64,000 nucleotides of DNA from Thermaurantimonas aggregans (GCF_003851885.1 NZ_BHZE01000013.1:1-64000), one strand, 5' to 3'; numbered from the stretch's first letter, positions 36,206 through 44,691 are shown. The notes: generated from the letters alone by a model not told the origin. Translations and numbers: made by a program.

Positions 36206-36985
36206 TTACTTACCTATAAATTTTGGAGTACGTTTTTCTAAAAATGCTGTTACACCCTCTTTGTAATCGTGAGTATTTCCGGCTTGAGTTTGCAGTTCGT
36301 CTTCGAGTTTTAGCTGAGTGATGAGGTCGTTGGAAGCCGATTTGTTGAGCGCTTTTTTTGTGAGTGCGAGGCCTTTAGTGGGCATCTGAGCCAGAGTTTT
36401 GGCAATGTTGTAGGAGGCTGTTGCAAATTCAACATCGTCAAAGACTTTATAAATCATTCCCATACGCTCTGCTTCGTCGGCTGTTACCTTGTCACCTAAC
36501 ATCATTAGTGCTGATGCTTTGCCAAAGCCGATGAGGCGAGGAAGGGTGTAGGTACCTCCACTGTCAGGTATTAGCCCTATTTTACTGAAAGCCTGTATAA
36601 AAGTCGCAGAACGAGCAGCTACCACTACATCACCGGCCAGAGCAATGTTGGCTCCAGCTCCGGCGGCTACACCATTTACTGCTACCACGATGGGCTTCAT
36701 GCACTGGCGCATTTTTATGATGATAGGGTTGTAGTGTTCGCTTACGATACGGGTCAGTTCAGGCCCGTTTGGGTCAATGGCTTCCGCTAAATCCTGCCCT
36801 GAGCAAAACGCTTTACCTCGACCACTAATGTATACTGCTCGTACGGAGGCATCTGCATCAGCTCGATTGAGTTCCTCTTGAAAAGCCAAAGCCATCTCCC
36901 GTATAAAGGCGTTGTACTTTTCAGTTCTATTTAAATAGATGGAGAGCACGCCATCGCTGAATCCGGATTGAATGAAAGCTGACAT
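36206..36985 (-). CDS. Enoyl-CoA hydratase/isomerase, PaaG-like
   Basis: A 259-aa crotonase-fold enzyme. The oxyanion-hole segments FCSGQDLAEAIDP and GVAAGAGANIALAGDVVVAA are clear. The active-site stretch GLIPDSGGTYTLPRLIG matches 1,2-epoxyphenylacetyl-CoA isomerase (PaaG) better than MenB, which has a different loop. It sits between fabD and menF, but no other phenylacetate genes are in the window, so the in vivo substrate may be another acyl-CoA. Confidence 0.8.
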   Translation of the reverse strand: MSAFIQSGFSDGVLSIYLNRTEKYNAFIREMALAFQEELNRADADASVRAVYISGRGKAFCSGQDLAEAIDPNGPELTRIVSEHYNPIIIKMRQCMKPIVVAVNGVAAGAGANIALAGDVVVAARSATFIQAFSKIGLIPDSGGTYTLPRLIGFGKASALMMLGDKVTADEAERMGMIYKVFDDVEFATASYNIAKTLAQMPTKGLALTKKALNKSASNDLITQLKLEDELQTQAGNTHDYKEGVTAFLEKRTPKFIGK

Positions 36986-37005
36986 GTTCAGTGTGGTTTT
37001 ACGAA

Positions 37006-37884
37006 TTATTGAATACCGTTAACCTCTACTTCAGGCGCTATTTTCCTCACCAGCCCTTGAAGTACTTTGCCTGGTCCAACTTCTGTGAAGACAGTTGCGC
37101 CATCAGCCACCATATTTTTTACGGTTTGCGTCCAGCGCACAGGCCCGGTGAGCTGTGCCATCAGGTTTGCTTTTATCTCTTCCGGATCGGTATGGGGTCG
37201 AGCTGTCACATTTTGGTAAATTGGGCAAATAGGTGTATTAAAATGAGTGGCTGCAATGGCTTTTCCCAGCTGTTCGGAGGCAGGCTGCATCAGAGGCGAG
37301 TGAAAGGCTCCGCCTACAGGCAGAGGCAGTGCTCTTTTGGCGCCGGCAGCTTTTAAGGCATCACAAGCCTTCTGCACAGCCTCTTTTTCGCCTGAAATTA
37401 CGAGCTGTCCGGGGCAGTTGTAGTTGGCTGCCACTACTATTCCATCTATTTGTTTACAAATTTCTTCCACTTTTTCATCGTCGAGACCAAGAACAGCAGC
37501 CATAGTAGAGGGCACAGCATCGCAGGCCTCTTGCATGGCCATCGCACGGGCATATACCAGCTTTAGGCCATCTTCAAATCGAAGAGCTCTGGCTGCCACC
37601 AGAGCTGAGAACTCTCCCAGCGAGTGGCCTGCAACCATATCAGGAGCGAAATTTTCTAAAGTAAGGGCGAGCACTACGCTGTGTAAAAAGATGGCTGGTT
37701 GTGTTACCTTGGTTTGTTTTAATTCTTCTTCAGTGCCCGAAAACATTACGTCGGTTATCCGAAACCCAAGAATTTCATTAGCCTGTTCGAAGAGGTTCAT
37801 GGCATCCGGATGGCTGCGGTACAATTCTGCTGCCATCCCTGGAAACTGCGACCCCTGACCAGGAAAAACGTAAGCTTTTTTCAT
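37006..37884 (-). CDS. fabD: Malonyl-CoA:ACP transacylase
   Basis: Loads malonyl onto acyl carrier protein for fatty-acid synthesis, 292 aa, cytoplasmic. N-terminal FPGQGSQFPGMA, nucleophile elbow GHSLGEFSAL near residues 87-96, later GAFHSPLM with the catalytic His, and YQNVTARPH are all canonical. It lies 20 nt upstream of the PaaG-like gene and 34 nt downstream of the pterin synthase gene. Location away from other fab genes is common in Bacteroidota. Confidence 0.96.
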   Translation of the reverse strand: MKKAYVFPGQGSQFPGMAAELYRSHPDAMNLFEQANEILGFRITDVMFSGTEEELKQTKVTQPAIFLHSVVLALTLENFAPDMVAGHSLGEFSALVAARALRFEDGLKLVYARAMAMQEACDAVPSTMAAVLGLDDEKVEEICKQIDGIVVAANYNCPGQLVISGEKEAVQKACDALKAAGAKRALPLPVGGAFHSPLMQPASEQLGKAIAATHFNTPICPIYQNVTARPHTDPEEIKANLMAQLTGPVRWTQTVKNMVADGATVFTEVGPGKVLQGLVRKIAPEVEVNGIQ

Positions 37885-37918
37885 GTTGGCAATTTTATCG
37901 GTGGCGAAATTAAGGAAA

Positions 37919-38332
37919 TTATTCGCCGTAATATTCTACAGAGTTGTTCTCTGTTTCATCGAGTCGCACACAGTGCAGCGTGGCACCTCTCTCAGCAATA
38001 AGGGGCTGTAAAATTTTCCAGATTTCTATAGCGATGATTTCTGTGCTACACATCTTGCCGCGCAGAAAATCTACATCCAGGTTCAGATTTTTATGGTCAA
38101 GTCGATCAATTACATGTGTGCGAATGAGTTCCTTTAGGTCAGTGAGATTCATTACGAATCCGGTATCCGGATGGATTTCGCCCTTTACTGTTACAGTGAG
38201 TGTAAAATTATGTCCGTGAAAATTTCGATTAGCACATTTGCCAAATACTTCATCGTTCTTCTCCTCGCTCCAGTTGGGATTGTACAACTGATGGGCTGCG
38301 CTAAAGCGCTCTTTACGCTGTATGTAAATCAT
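37919..38332 (-). CDS. 6-pyruvoyltetrahydropterin/6-carboxytetrahydropterin synthase family
   Basis: 137 aa. Zinc-binding His residues appear in FSAAHQL and NFHGHNF, and the catalytic Cys in GKCANRNFHGHN. The spacing from Cys to the HGH is that of the mammalian PTPS type, with one more residue than in typical E. coli QueD. It may make 6-carboxytetrahydropterin for queuosine or act on another dihydroneopterin product; no queC/E/F genes are in the window to decide. First gene of the fabD-men operon. Confidence 0.85.
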   Translation of the reverse strand: MIYIQRKERFSAAHQLYNPNWSEEKNDEVFGKCANRNFHGHNFTLTVTVKGEIHPDTGFVMNLTDLKELIRTHVIDRLDHKNLNLDVDFLRGKMCSTEIIAIEIWKILQPLIAERGATLHCVRLDETENNSVEYYGE

Positions 38333-38360
38333 TTATCTTTTCTTACCTCATTTATAGCGG

Positions 38361-38368
38361 CAAAGGTA
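38361..38368 (-). promoter_or_regulatory. -7 element upstream of the pterin synthase operon
   Basis: TACCTTTG on the minus strand, 29 nt upstream of the ATG at 38332. No clear -33 TTG at 19-21 bp, so only half of the promoter is recognisable. Confidence 0.45.
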
Positions 38369-38418
38369 CGTTTTGGGTATCTAAAAGTTTTTGAAAACCA
38401 TCTATCCAATTTATTACC

Positions 38419-38462
38419 CTAAGAATAAAAAATCCCGGTCACCTTTACAGGTTTAACCGGGA
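38419..38462 (-). terminator. Terminator of the TonB-dependent receptor gene
   Basis: A 7-bp stem TCCCGGT/ACCGGGA (38433-38439 with 38456-38462) around a 16-nt loop, followed on the minus strand by T6 and further AT-rich sequence. It lies 31 nt after the receptor stop. Confidence 0.8.
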
Positions 38463-38493
38463 GAAGTCATTCTGAGTATCTGCAAAACGATTT

Positions 38494-40908
38494 TTAAAAC
38501 CCGATAGTGATGTTTAACAACCAATTTCGAGTGGCTTGAGGGAAGATAAAAGCCACACCTTCGTAAACATAACCATTAGATGCGTAGAGGGAAGAGAAGA
38601 GATTGTTTACAAAGAGGTTTATTGACAGCTCTTTACACCATTTGGCGGGAATTTGTGCTGTGATGCGGGCATCTGTCACTTGATAGGGATTCAGGCTTAA
38701 GGCTCTATTTCCGGTGTTGTCGAGATATTGACGGCCTACGAAGCGATGAATAAGAGATGCGGATATGCCTTTAACGAGGTGATAGGTTAGTCCGGCTTGT
38801 ACGATCTCGCCCGCTGAAAGGGCAATAGGTGTATTACCTAAAGCTATTATGGTCGTATCGTTGAAGGCTTCCTTCCAATCGATGTTTTTGTGCTGTGAAA
38901 GGCTTGCGTTAGCAAAGGCTTCCCAATTGCCTTTTTTGTAAGTGGTTGCCAATTCAACACCTGTGCGATAGCTGCGGCCCACATTTCTGCGCAGTGCGAA
39001 GCCCACGTCGGTAAGTTCGCCAGTCACTACGAGCTGATTGTAGTAATCCATGTAAAAGGCATTAGCCTCCATGTAAAAAGTACCTGACTGCCAGCGAGCA
39101 CCGAGTTCGTAGTCAATGAGTTGCTCTGGTTTTGGTAATTCGGTATTCTCTAGGTAGTCGCGACGCGCGGGTTCTCTATGCGCTACAGCTACCGAACCGT
39201 ACACATCCAAGCCTTTTGCCATCTTGTAGTACAGACCAGCCTTAGGATTAAAAAAGGGAAGTCTATCATTTACATTGATGACGTTTTGGTTGCGGTCGAT
39301 CCCTTGTCCGGTGTAGGTCACCAGGCGATATTGTAGGTCGCCATAGAGAAACCATTTGTCATTTAATTGATAATCAGTTCTTACAAAGGCAGTATAATCG
39401 CGTTTACGGGCATCGTTGAAATAGAAGCGTTGATAGGGATTGAGCACTCCGCTATAGCGTGCCCAAATAATTTCGCCGAAGTGGTCGCCCAAATAATCGT
39501 AGTATGACAGACCGCCTACTACATTCCAACCGGCATTTTCATATCTCAAAGTAGCTGAGGCAACATACAAGTCGTTGTCAAGCCAAAGTCTGCGCACGAG
39601 GTCAGTTCTGTGCACGGTATCTGCACCCATGAGCATAGGAGGCAGATTGTAGCGCGAGAGGCGATCGTTTTGCCGAAACTGTTCGTAAAAGCCTGCTCCT
39701 CTGGTGTAGTTGGCTGTAAAGTGCGCCGACCAGGTATCGTTGAAGGCATGGCGCACGTGCAGCTGATAGTGTTGCTGGCGGTAGTTGTCCACCTCATCGC
39801 GGTAGAAGTCTACCGGTTCCCATTGGTCGTTGTATTTAACTCCGGCGAAGTTGAATTTTCGTCCATAAAGACCAATAGAGGCACTGTCAATGCCGTACCA
39901 AGCTTGGTAGGTGATTTCCTGACCTCCAAAAGACACAAGACGCACCGACGTTTTTTCGCCTAGCCAATGGAGATTAAACATCCACGCTTGCAGGTTACTC
40001 GTGGCGCGATCGATGTAACCATTGCTCTGAATACGCGATATTCTGCCGTCTAATACCCAACGATCCTTTAGTACTCCAGTGCCGAATTTGGCAGTCAAAC
40101 GACGTGTGTTAAAGCTGCCGGCTCCAAGAATACCTTCGGCATACGCCTCACGGCGAGGTTGATCGGTTTCGATGTTGATACTTGCACCAAAGGCTCCCGG
40201 ACCATTGACCGATGTTCCAACCCCTCGCTGAATTTGAGCCGATTGTGCAGAACTGATCAAATCAGGCATGTTTACCCAAAAAACTCCTTGACTCTCAGCG
40301 TCATTGATGGTAACCCCGTTTACAGTGACATTGATACGAGTAGGGTCGCTGCCGCGTATTCGAAGGCCTGTGTATCCAATGCCCGCTCCTGCGTCAGAAA
40401 ACGAAACAACACCGGGTACGTTTTCGAGCACTACAGGTATGTCGCGACCGTCGTTCAGCTTTGTGAGTTCAGCTTTTTCTATTCGGGTCTGAGCTACAGG
40501 AGTCGTACTCAGAGCTCGGTAAGCTGAAACATCTACCGCGCTTAGGTACTCCATCAAAGGTGTCATCAGTAGCTGAATGTTTGATTTTGACCACGTGATT
40601 TGAGTTGTTAATACCCTATACCCGTCAGCCTCGAGAATTACCTGTGCCGTGCGAAAGACTTTGTTTAGACAGGCCTTGCCCTCATAATCAGAGGGCAATC
40701 GCTCACCCGTAGATGGCACAAAGACAGATACGCCCTCTAATGGACGACCATTAGCAGCATCCCGAATCACCAAACACAGTCCTGATTGAGCTGAGGCTGT
40801 GGAGAAGAATCCAAAAAAGGCCATTGTAAAGGCCCACGCCCTACCGAAAAGGGCCACAGCAGATATACCTGATAGCTGCTGCACACTGTACCGTTGTACT
40901 TTTCTCAT
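38494..40908 (-). CDS. TPP-riboswitch-controlled TonB-dependent receptor, probably thiamine uptake
   Basis: About 804 aa. Signal peptide to about residue 41 (STASAQ), then a carboxypeptidase-regulatory-like domain (about 43-115), the plug (about 140-250: IPVVLENVPGVVSFSDAG, then GLRIRGSDPTRINVTVNGV) and a 22-strand-type barrel ending in an aromatic strand (LLNITIGF). It imports a ligand across the outer membrane using TonB-ExbB-ExbD energy. A clear TPP riboswitch upstream shows thiamine control, so thiamine or a precursor is the likely ligand; comparable thiamine-regulated receptors of Bacteroidota have been called Omr1. I prefer ATG 40908 over GTG 40929. It is a single-gene unit. Confidence 0.9.
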   Translation of the reverse strand: MRKVQRYSVQQLSGISAVALFGRAWAFTMAFFGFFSTASAQSGLCLVIRDAANGRPLEGVSVFVPSTGERLPSDYEGKACLNKVFRTAQVILEADGYRVLTTQITWSKSNIQLLMTPLMEYLSAVDVSAYRALSTTPVAQTRIEKAELTKLNDGRDIPVVLENVPGVVSFSDAGAGIGYTGLRIRGSDPTRINVTVNGVTINDAESQGVFWVNMPDLISSAQSAQIQRGVGTSVNGPGAFGASINIETDQPRREAYAEGILGAGSFNTRRLTAKFGTGVLKDRWVLDGRISRIQSNGYIDRATSNLQAWMFNLHWLGEKTSVRLVSFGGQEITYQAWYGIDSASIGLYGRKFNFAGVKYNDQWEPVDFYRDEVDNYRQQHYQLHVRHAFNDTWSAHFTANYTRGAGFYEQFRQNDRLSRYNLPPMLMGADTVHRTDLVRRLWLDNDLYVASATLRYENAGWNVVGGLSYYDYLGDHFGEIIWARYSGVLNPYQRFYFNDARKRDYTAFVRTDYQLNDKWFLYGDLQYRLVTYTGQGIDRNQNVINVNDRLPFFNPKAGLYYKMAKGLDVYGSVAVAHREPARRDYLENTELPKPEQLIDYELGARWQSGTFYMEANAFYMDYYNQLVVTGELTDVGFALRRNVGRSYRTGVELATTYKKGNWEAFANASLSQHKNIDWKEAFNDTTIIALGNTPIALSAGEIVQAGLTYHLVKGISASLIHRFVGRQYLDNTGNRALSLNPYQVTDARITAQIPAKWCKELSINLFVNNLFSSLYASNGYVYEGVAFIFPQATRNWLLNITIGF

Positions 40909-40926
40909 GATTAACTGATGGTTAAT
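40902..40926 (-). repeat. Inverted repeat across the receptor start codon
   Basis: TGATTAAC and GTTAATCA form a perfect 8-bp stem with a 5-nt loop; the final A of the stem is the A of the ATG at 40908. It could fold over the ribosome landing site when the riboswitch is occupied. Confidence 0.5.
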
Positions 40927-40976
40927 CACAAGTAACAGGGGCGGTTACCCGTGTGCATTAAACAATGTAAAGAGCC

Positions 40977-41066
40977 ATCTCATCCCTTGGCGGCATTACC
41001 CGCCCAGGTTCAATGGGTGTAATCTCAGCCGGAGCATCGCGCGCCTACTCCAGCACCCCTTGAGAT
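40977..41066 (-). ncRNA. TPP riboswitch (THI element)
   Basis: Read on the minus strand, P1 is ATCTC (41062-41066) pairing with GAGAT (40977-40981). Inside are the invariant pieces in order: GGGGTGC, GGCTGAGA, ACACCC, TGAACCTG, GGTAATGCC, AAGGGA. This is the full thiamine-pyrophosphate aptamer. It lies 68 nt upstream of the receptor ATG; the intervening sequence can form small hairpins that could act as the expression platform. Confidence 0.95.
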
Positions 41067-41072
41067 CGATGG

Positions 41073-41080
41073 CAAAGGTA
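41073..41080 (-). promoter_or_regulatory. -7 element upstream of the TPP riboswitch
   Basis: TACCTTTG on the minus strand, 6 nt before the first base of the aptamer P1 stem. A TTG occurs at 41104-41106 but with a 23-bp spacer, longer than usual. Confidence 0.6.
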
Positions 41081-41127
41081 TTGCGTTTTTCTTTTTATAA
41101 AAGCAAAGTTCAGTAAATGAAAACTGT

Positions 41128-42123
41128 TTAAAAATTCACCATCAGGTTACAACCGCGCGCTTCGGCATGGTCGTAACGGCCCAATACATCGAATTTACCA
41201 TCGGGTTGTACCCGCCCTACATCCTGAGTGGCAATAAAAGAACAGCTATATACATTCGCCAAATCGATTACATGCAAGAGTCCGGTGTTGTTATACGTGA
41301 AGGACCCGAGCGGGTCGTTGATGTTTCGAGCTAAAACACGCATCCAGGGAACGGTAGCAAAGGGCAAGGAGCCAATTTTGTAAGCTTGTGAGAGCAGTTC
41401 GGTCATTCCGTATTCTGAGTCAATGCGCAGAGGGTGAAGCCGATCGGTCAAAATACGATGTACCTCTTCGCGAATCATTTCTCGCCTTCGCCCTTTCATT
41501 CCGCCTGTTTCGAGAAGTATAGTACTCGGAAGTTCTAATGTGTAGCTATCGGCTAAATCGAGTAGAGCGAAGGTTACACCTACCAACAGAGTTTTCTGGT
41601 TTTCTCTATGTAAAATTTTTAATCGGCGCACAAGTTCCTCATATTCATTTAAGAAAAACCCGTTCAACGGATGTGCACTCAGTTTCATCAAGTGATTTAC
41701 CATATACACCAATGAGGAATCCTGGCGCTCGAGATAGGAAGGCAAAAGGCCTAAGATGCAAAATTCTTCAGGCTCTCCGTAAAAAAGCCGAAATCCGGCC
41801 GTTAAACTCTTTTCGTACCAATCAAGGTCAGCTATATAATGACTCGAGGGCACTGAACCAGTAGTGGTACTGCTTCTAAAAATGGTTTGATAGGTATTAT
41901 TTTCGGTAAGAATTCGAAATTTTTTAAACATTTCGATTGGCAGAAAGGGTATTTGCTCTACACTTTTGACGGATGAGGCATTAATGCCCAACCCTTCCAC
42001 AAACATTCGATAAACTTCGCAATGGGCATATTGAAAATCAAAAACTTTCAATGCCTTTTCGATGAATAATTCGTCTGTAAGCTCTGTTATAATTTCTGAC
42101 GGTGTGAAAAATGACGCTTCCAA
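41128..42123 (-). CDS. LuxE-like acyl-protein synthetase / acyltransferase
   Basis: 331 aa, resembling the LuxE domain of long-chain fatty acid-protein ligases (adenylate-forming superfamily). Visible segments: PFLPIEMFKKFRI, the T/S-rich loop FRSSTTTGSVPSSHY, LLETGGMKGRRREM, DSEYGMTELLSQAY (motif like the A5 YGMTE) and GRYDHAEARGCNL. The Cys at residue 325, six from the end, is placed like the acyl-accepting Cys near the C-terminus of LuxE. No luxCDAB genes are near. Only TTG (42123) is available as a start, since an in-frame stop lies just upstream. Its substrate is unknown, perhaps an acyl group for cell-surface polymers. Confidence 0.75.
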   Translation of the reverse strand: MEASFFTPSEIITELTDELFIEKALKVFDFQYAHCEVYRMFVEGLGINASSVKSVEQIPFLPIEMFKKFRILTENNTYQTIFRSSTTTGSVPSSHYIADLDWYEKSLTAGFRLFYGEPEEFCILGLLPSYLERQDSSLVYMVNHLMKLSAHPLNGFFLNEYEELVRRLKILHRENQKTLLVGVTFALLDLADSYTLELPSTILLETGGMKGRRREMIREEVHRILTDRLHPLRIDSEYGMTELLSQAYKIGSLPFATVPWMRVLARNINDPLGSFTYNNTGLLHVIDLANVYSCSFIATQDVGRVQPDGKFDVLGRYDHAEARGCNLMVNF

Positions 42124-42155
42124 TGAAGTACCTTAGCAAAGATTATGATGAAACT

Positions 42156-42656
42156 ATGGCAAAAGTACGTCTGCCATTTTTTTGGATACTCTCAATAGCT
42201 TTACTCATAGGCGCATGCCGAAAGTTCAAATCCTTTGATCCGATTCCCGTAATAGAGTATAAAAGCCACAATTTCAAGCGTTCACAACCTCTTGGTTTAC
42301 ATATGCTTCACCTCGAAATGACTTTTCGCGACGGCGATGGCGACATCGGCCTTAACGATGGCGACACGCTGCCTCCCTTTGATATCTCCAGTCCTTTTTA
42401 CCACAATTTGTGGATTGAGCTTTTTACTGTTCAAAATTCCTTCATCGTCGATACCTTTAATTTTAATGCACGAATTCCCAACATTACTCCTCCCGGACAG
42501 GTTAAAAGCCTGGAAGGCGAAATCCAATACGAGATTCCCATCGATGGACTTGCTGAGGGCGATTCCATCAGAGTGGGAATACGGCTGGTAGATAGAGCAT
42601 TAAACGTGTCTGCCCGGTCTTTTTCTCCCGACATAGTTGTAAAAAGACCGCAGTAG
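42156..42656 (+). CDS. Putative lipoprotein of unknown function
   Basis: 166 aa from ATG 42156. The signal sequence ends in a lipobox LIGAC, so the protein is lipidated on Cys22 and exported. The mature part contains an acidic DGDGDIGLNDGDTLPP stretch resembling a calcium-binding loop, then beta-rich sequence to the end. No family recognised. It is divergent from the LuxE-like gene (32 nt apart) and followed by tatD after 31 nt. Confidence 0.7.
   Translation: MAKVRLPFFWILSIALLIGACRKFKSFDPIPVIEYKSHNFKRSQPLGLHMLHLEMTFRDGDGDIGLNDGDTLPPFDISSPFYHNLWIELFTVQNSFIVDTFNFNARIPNITPPGQVKSLEGEIQYEIPIDGLAEGDSIRVGIRLVDRALNVSARSFSPDIVVKRPQ
42160..42167 (-). promoter_or_regulatory. -7 element upstream of the LuxE-like gene
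   Basis: TACTTTTG on the minus strand, 36 nt upstream of the TTG start and inside the first codons of the divergent lipoprotein gene. The -33 element is not clear. Confidence 0.35.
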
Positions 42657-42667
42657 GCGTTCCTTTG
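42637..42667 (+). promoter_or_regulatory. Possible promoter of tatD
   Basis: TTG (42637-42639), a 20-bp spacer and TTCCTTTG (42660-42667, one mismatch), 20 nt before ATG 42688. It overlaps the end of the lipoprotein gene. Confidence 0.4.
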
Positions 42668-42687
42668 AGCCCGTTTTATTGCATTTC

Positions 42688-43470
42688 ATGAAAATTGTTG
42701 ATACCCACACACATATTTACTTAGAAGATTTTAATTCGGATTTCGATCAAATGGTACAGAGAGCCATGGATGCTGGTGTAGAGCGGATGCTCTTGCCAAA
42801 TATTGAACTTTCTACATGGCCGGCTCTCCGTAAAGCTGTTGAACGCTATCCTTCAAAGCTTTTTCCCATGATTGGGCTTCATCCCTCATCGGTAAAAGAA
42901 GGTTTCGAAGAGCAACTCTCTGAGCTGAAGAATCTTTTGAATGAAAATCTAAAAGAAATAGTAGCCATCGGCGAAACGGGCATCGATCTCTATTGGGATG
43001 TTTCTACGCTCGACCTTCAGATTCAATCGTTTGATCAACACATTCAATGGGCATTGGAGTTTGGCTTGCCTATTGTGATTCATAGCCGAAATGCTTTTGA
43101 AGCCATTTTTAAAGCCCTTGAACCGTATCGAGCCAGAGGTCTTAAGGGAGTATTTCACTGTTTTACAGGTACCTTAAAAGAGGCCCAATGGATTGTAGAT
43201 TTTGATTTCTATTTGGGAATAGGAGGTGTACTTACATATAAAAAATCAGAATTACCTGAAATCTTGCCGCATCTTCCTAAAGAGCGAATAATACTCGAAA
43301 CAGATGCACCATATTTGAGTCCCATTCCCTACAGAGGTAAGCGAAATGAGCCCGCTTACATGTTACACACACTTGCTAAGTTGGCCGAGGTCTGGAAGAC
43401 TACTGTAAGCGATGCTGCTGAAATCACTTATGCCAATTCAAAAAAATTATTTCCAAAAGCCTGGAAATGA
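42688..43470 (+). CDS. TatD-family metal-dependent hydrolase (DNase)
   Basis: 260 aa with a TIM-barrel amidohydrolase fold. Metal ligands are recognisable: DTHTHI (D5, H7, H9), GETGIDLYW, VIHSRNAFEAI, GVFHCFTGT and LETDAPYLSP. TatD proteins act as 3'-5' DNases or as D-aminoacyl hydrolases depending on the branch. ATG 42688 is preferred to TTG 42679 as it gives the usual start close to DTHTH. It overlaps the asparaginase by 4 nt (ATGA). Confidence 0.92.
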   Translation: MKIVDTHTHIYLEDFNSDFDQMVQRAMDAGVERMLLPNIELSTWPALRKAVERYPSKLFPMIGLHPSSVKEGFEEQLSELKNLLNENLKEIVAIGETGIDLYWDVSTLDLQIQSFDQHIQWALEFGLPIVIHSRNAFEAIFKALEPYRARGLKGVFHCFTGTLKEAQWIVDFDFYLGIGGVLTYKKSELPEILPHLPKERIILETDAPYLSPIPYRGKRNEPAYMLHTLAKLAEVWKTTVSDAAEITYANSKKLFPKAWK

Positions 43471-44495
43471 AAAAAATACTTGTCATTTATACCGGAGGTA
43501 CCATCGGAATGGCACGCCAAGGTAGCGATGGTGCTCTGGTACCTGTTGAATTTGAAAAACTCTATGCCCTAATTCCGGAGCTGCAGGAACTACCCGCTGA
43601 AATCCACTTTCAGTCGTGGGAAAAACCCATTGACTCTACCGAAATGACTCCCGATCACTGGGTAAGGCTCGCTCATCAGATTTTTGAGAACTATGCCTTT
43701 TTCGATGGCTTTGTGGTGCTTCATGGCAGCGATACCATGGCCTTTACGGCCTCTGCCTTGAGTTTTATGCTTCGCCATTTAAAAAAGCCTGTTATTCTCA
43801 CCGGCTCTCAATTGCCCATTAACATTATTCGAACCGACGGAAAGGAAAATCTGCTCACCAGCATTGAGATCGCCATGCTTAGCGATGAAAAAGGTGACCC
43901 CCTGGTGAGAGAGGTATGCATCTATTTCGAATATAAACTTTACAGAGGCAATCGAACGTATAAACACTCATCGGAATCCTTTAAAGCCTACAAAAGCCCG
44001 AATTATCCTTTACTCGGCGAAGCAGGTCTTGAAATCAAAATTTATCGGCAAAACCTACTACCTTCTTCAGACTCTCCAGTACAACTCTCTACTGCTTACG
44101 AGTCAAACATCCTAAACATTAGTCTCTTTCCTGGTATCAATTTTCAGTGGATGCGAAGTGCTTTAGAAAATGCACACCATCTGAAAGCCCTCATCCTATT
44201 GACCTATGGTGCAGGGAATGCACCGAAAAACCCTGAGCTGAAATCGCTGCTCAAAATGATGAACGATAGGAAAATTCCTGTTATAAACATTTCACAGTGT
44301 AAGGCTGGTTCCGTTGCTATGGGTAAATACGAAGTGAGTCATTGGCTCTTGGATTACGATGTGATTAGTGGATATGACATGACGCGCGAAGCTGCCATCA
44401 CAAAAGCCATGTGCACCCTGCCCATTGCTAAAGACATTACAGAGTTCAAAAAGTTGTTTCAAAGCCCTCTCGCTGGTGAATTAACCATAAAATAA
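43467..44495 (+). CDS. ansA: Type I L-asparaginase (cytoplasmic)
   Basis: 342 aa, hydrolyses asparagine to aspartate and ammonia. The first catalytic motif YTGGTIGM holds Thr12. The second, HGSDTM at 86-91, holds the second Thr/Asp pair. The Lys appears later in RTDGKENLLTS. No signal peptide, consistent with the cytoplasmic type I enzyme. Translation is coupled to tatD by an ATGA overlap. Confidence 0.93.
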   Translation: MKKILVIYTGGTIGMARQGSDGALVPVEFEKLYALIPELQELPAEIHFQSWEKPIDSTEMTPDHWVRLAHQIFENYAFFDGFVVLHGSDTMAFTASALSFMLRHLKKPVILTGSQLPINIIRTDGKENLLTSIEIAMLSDEKGDPLVREVCIYFEYKLYRGNRTYKHSSESFKAYKSPNYPLLGEAGLEIKIYRQNLLPSSDSPVQLSTAYESNILNISLFPGINFQWMRSALENAHHLKALILLTYGAGNAPKNPELKSLLKMMNDRKIPVINISQCKAGSVAMGKYEVSHWLLDYDVISGYDMTREAAITKAMCTLPIAKDITEFKKLFQSPLAGELTIK

Positions 44496-44564
44496 TTTTC
44501 ATTTTTTCATGCGAATGAAATTTTGTTAAATTGCGCGCGTTTTTTCAAATAAAAAACGAGGTTC

Positions 44565-44652
44565 GGAGAGGTGTCCGAGTGGCTGAAGGAACACGCCTGG
44601 AAAGCGTGTATACCCCTAAAGGGTATCAAGGGTTCGAATCCCTTTCTCTCCG
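44565..44652 (+). tRNA. tRNA-Ser (GGA)
   Basis: An 88-nt class II tRNA with a long variable arm (ATACCCCTAAAGGGTAT). Acceptor GGAGAGG pairs with TCTCTCC, discriminator G. Anticodon loop CTGGAAA gives GGA, reading UCC/UCU serine codons. T-loop TTCGAAT. It precedes exbB by 39 nt and may be cotranscribed with it. Confidence 0.96.
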
Positions 44653-44691
44653 CTGATTAACTGTAAATTAACCTAAAAACCAACATCAAGT

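Noticed and set aside
36206-36985. Considered as MenB (naphthoate synthase) because of the adjacent men genes
   Set aside because: The loop GLIPDSGGTYTLPRLIG and overall length fit PaaG/enoyl-CoA hydratase; MenB-specific motifs are missing.
41128-42123. Considered as part of a bioluminescence (lux) operon
   Set aside because: No luxA, B, C or D homologue occurs anywhere in the window; LuxE-like proteins are known outside luminous bacteria.
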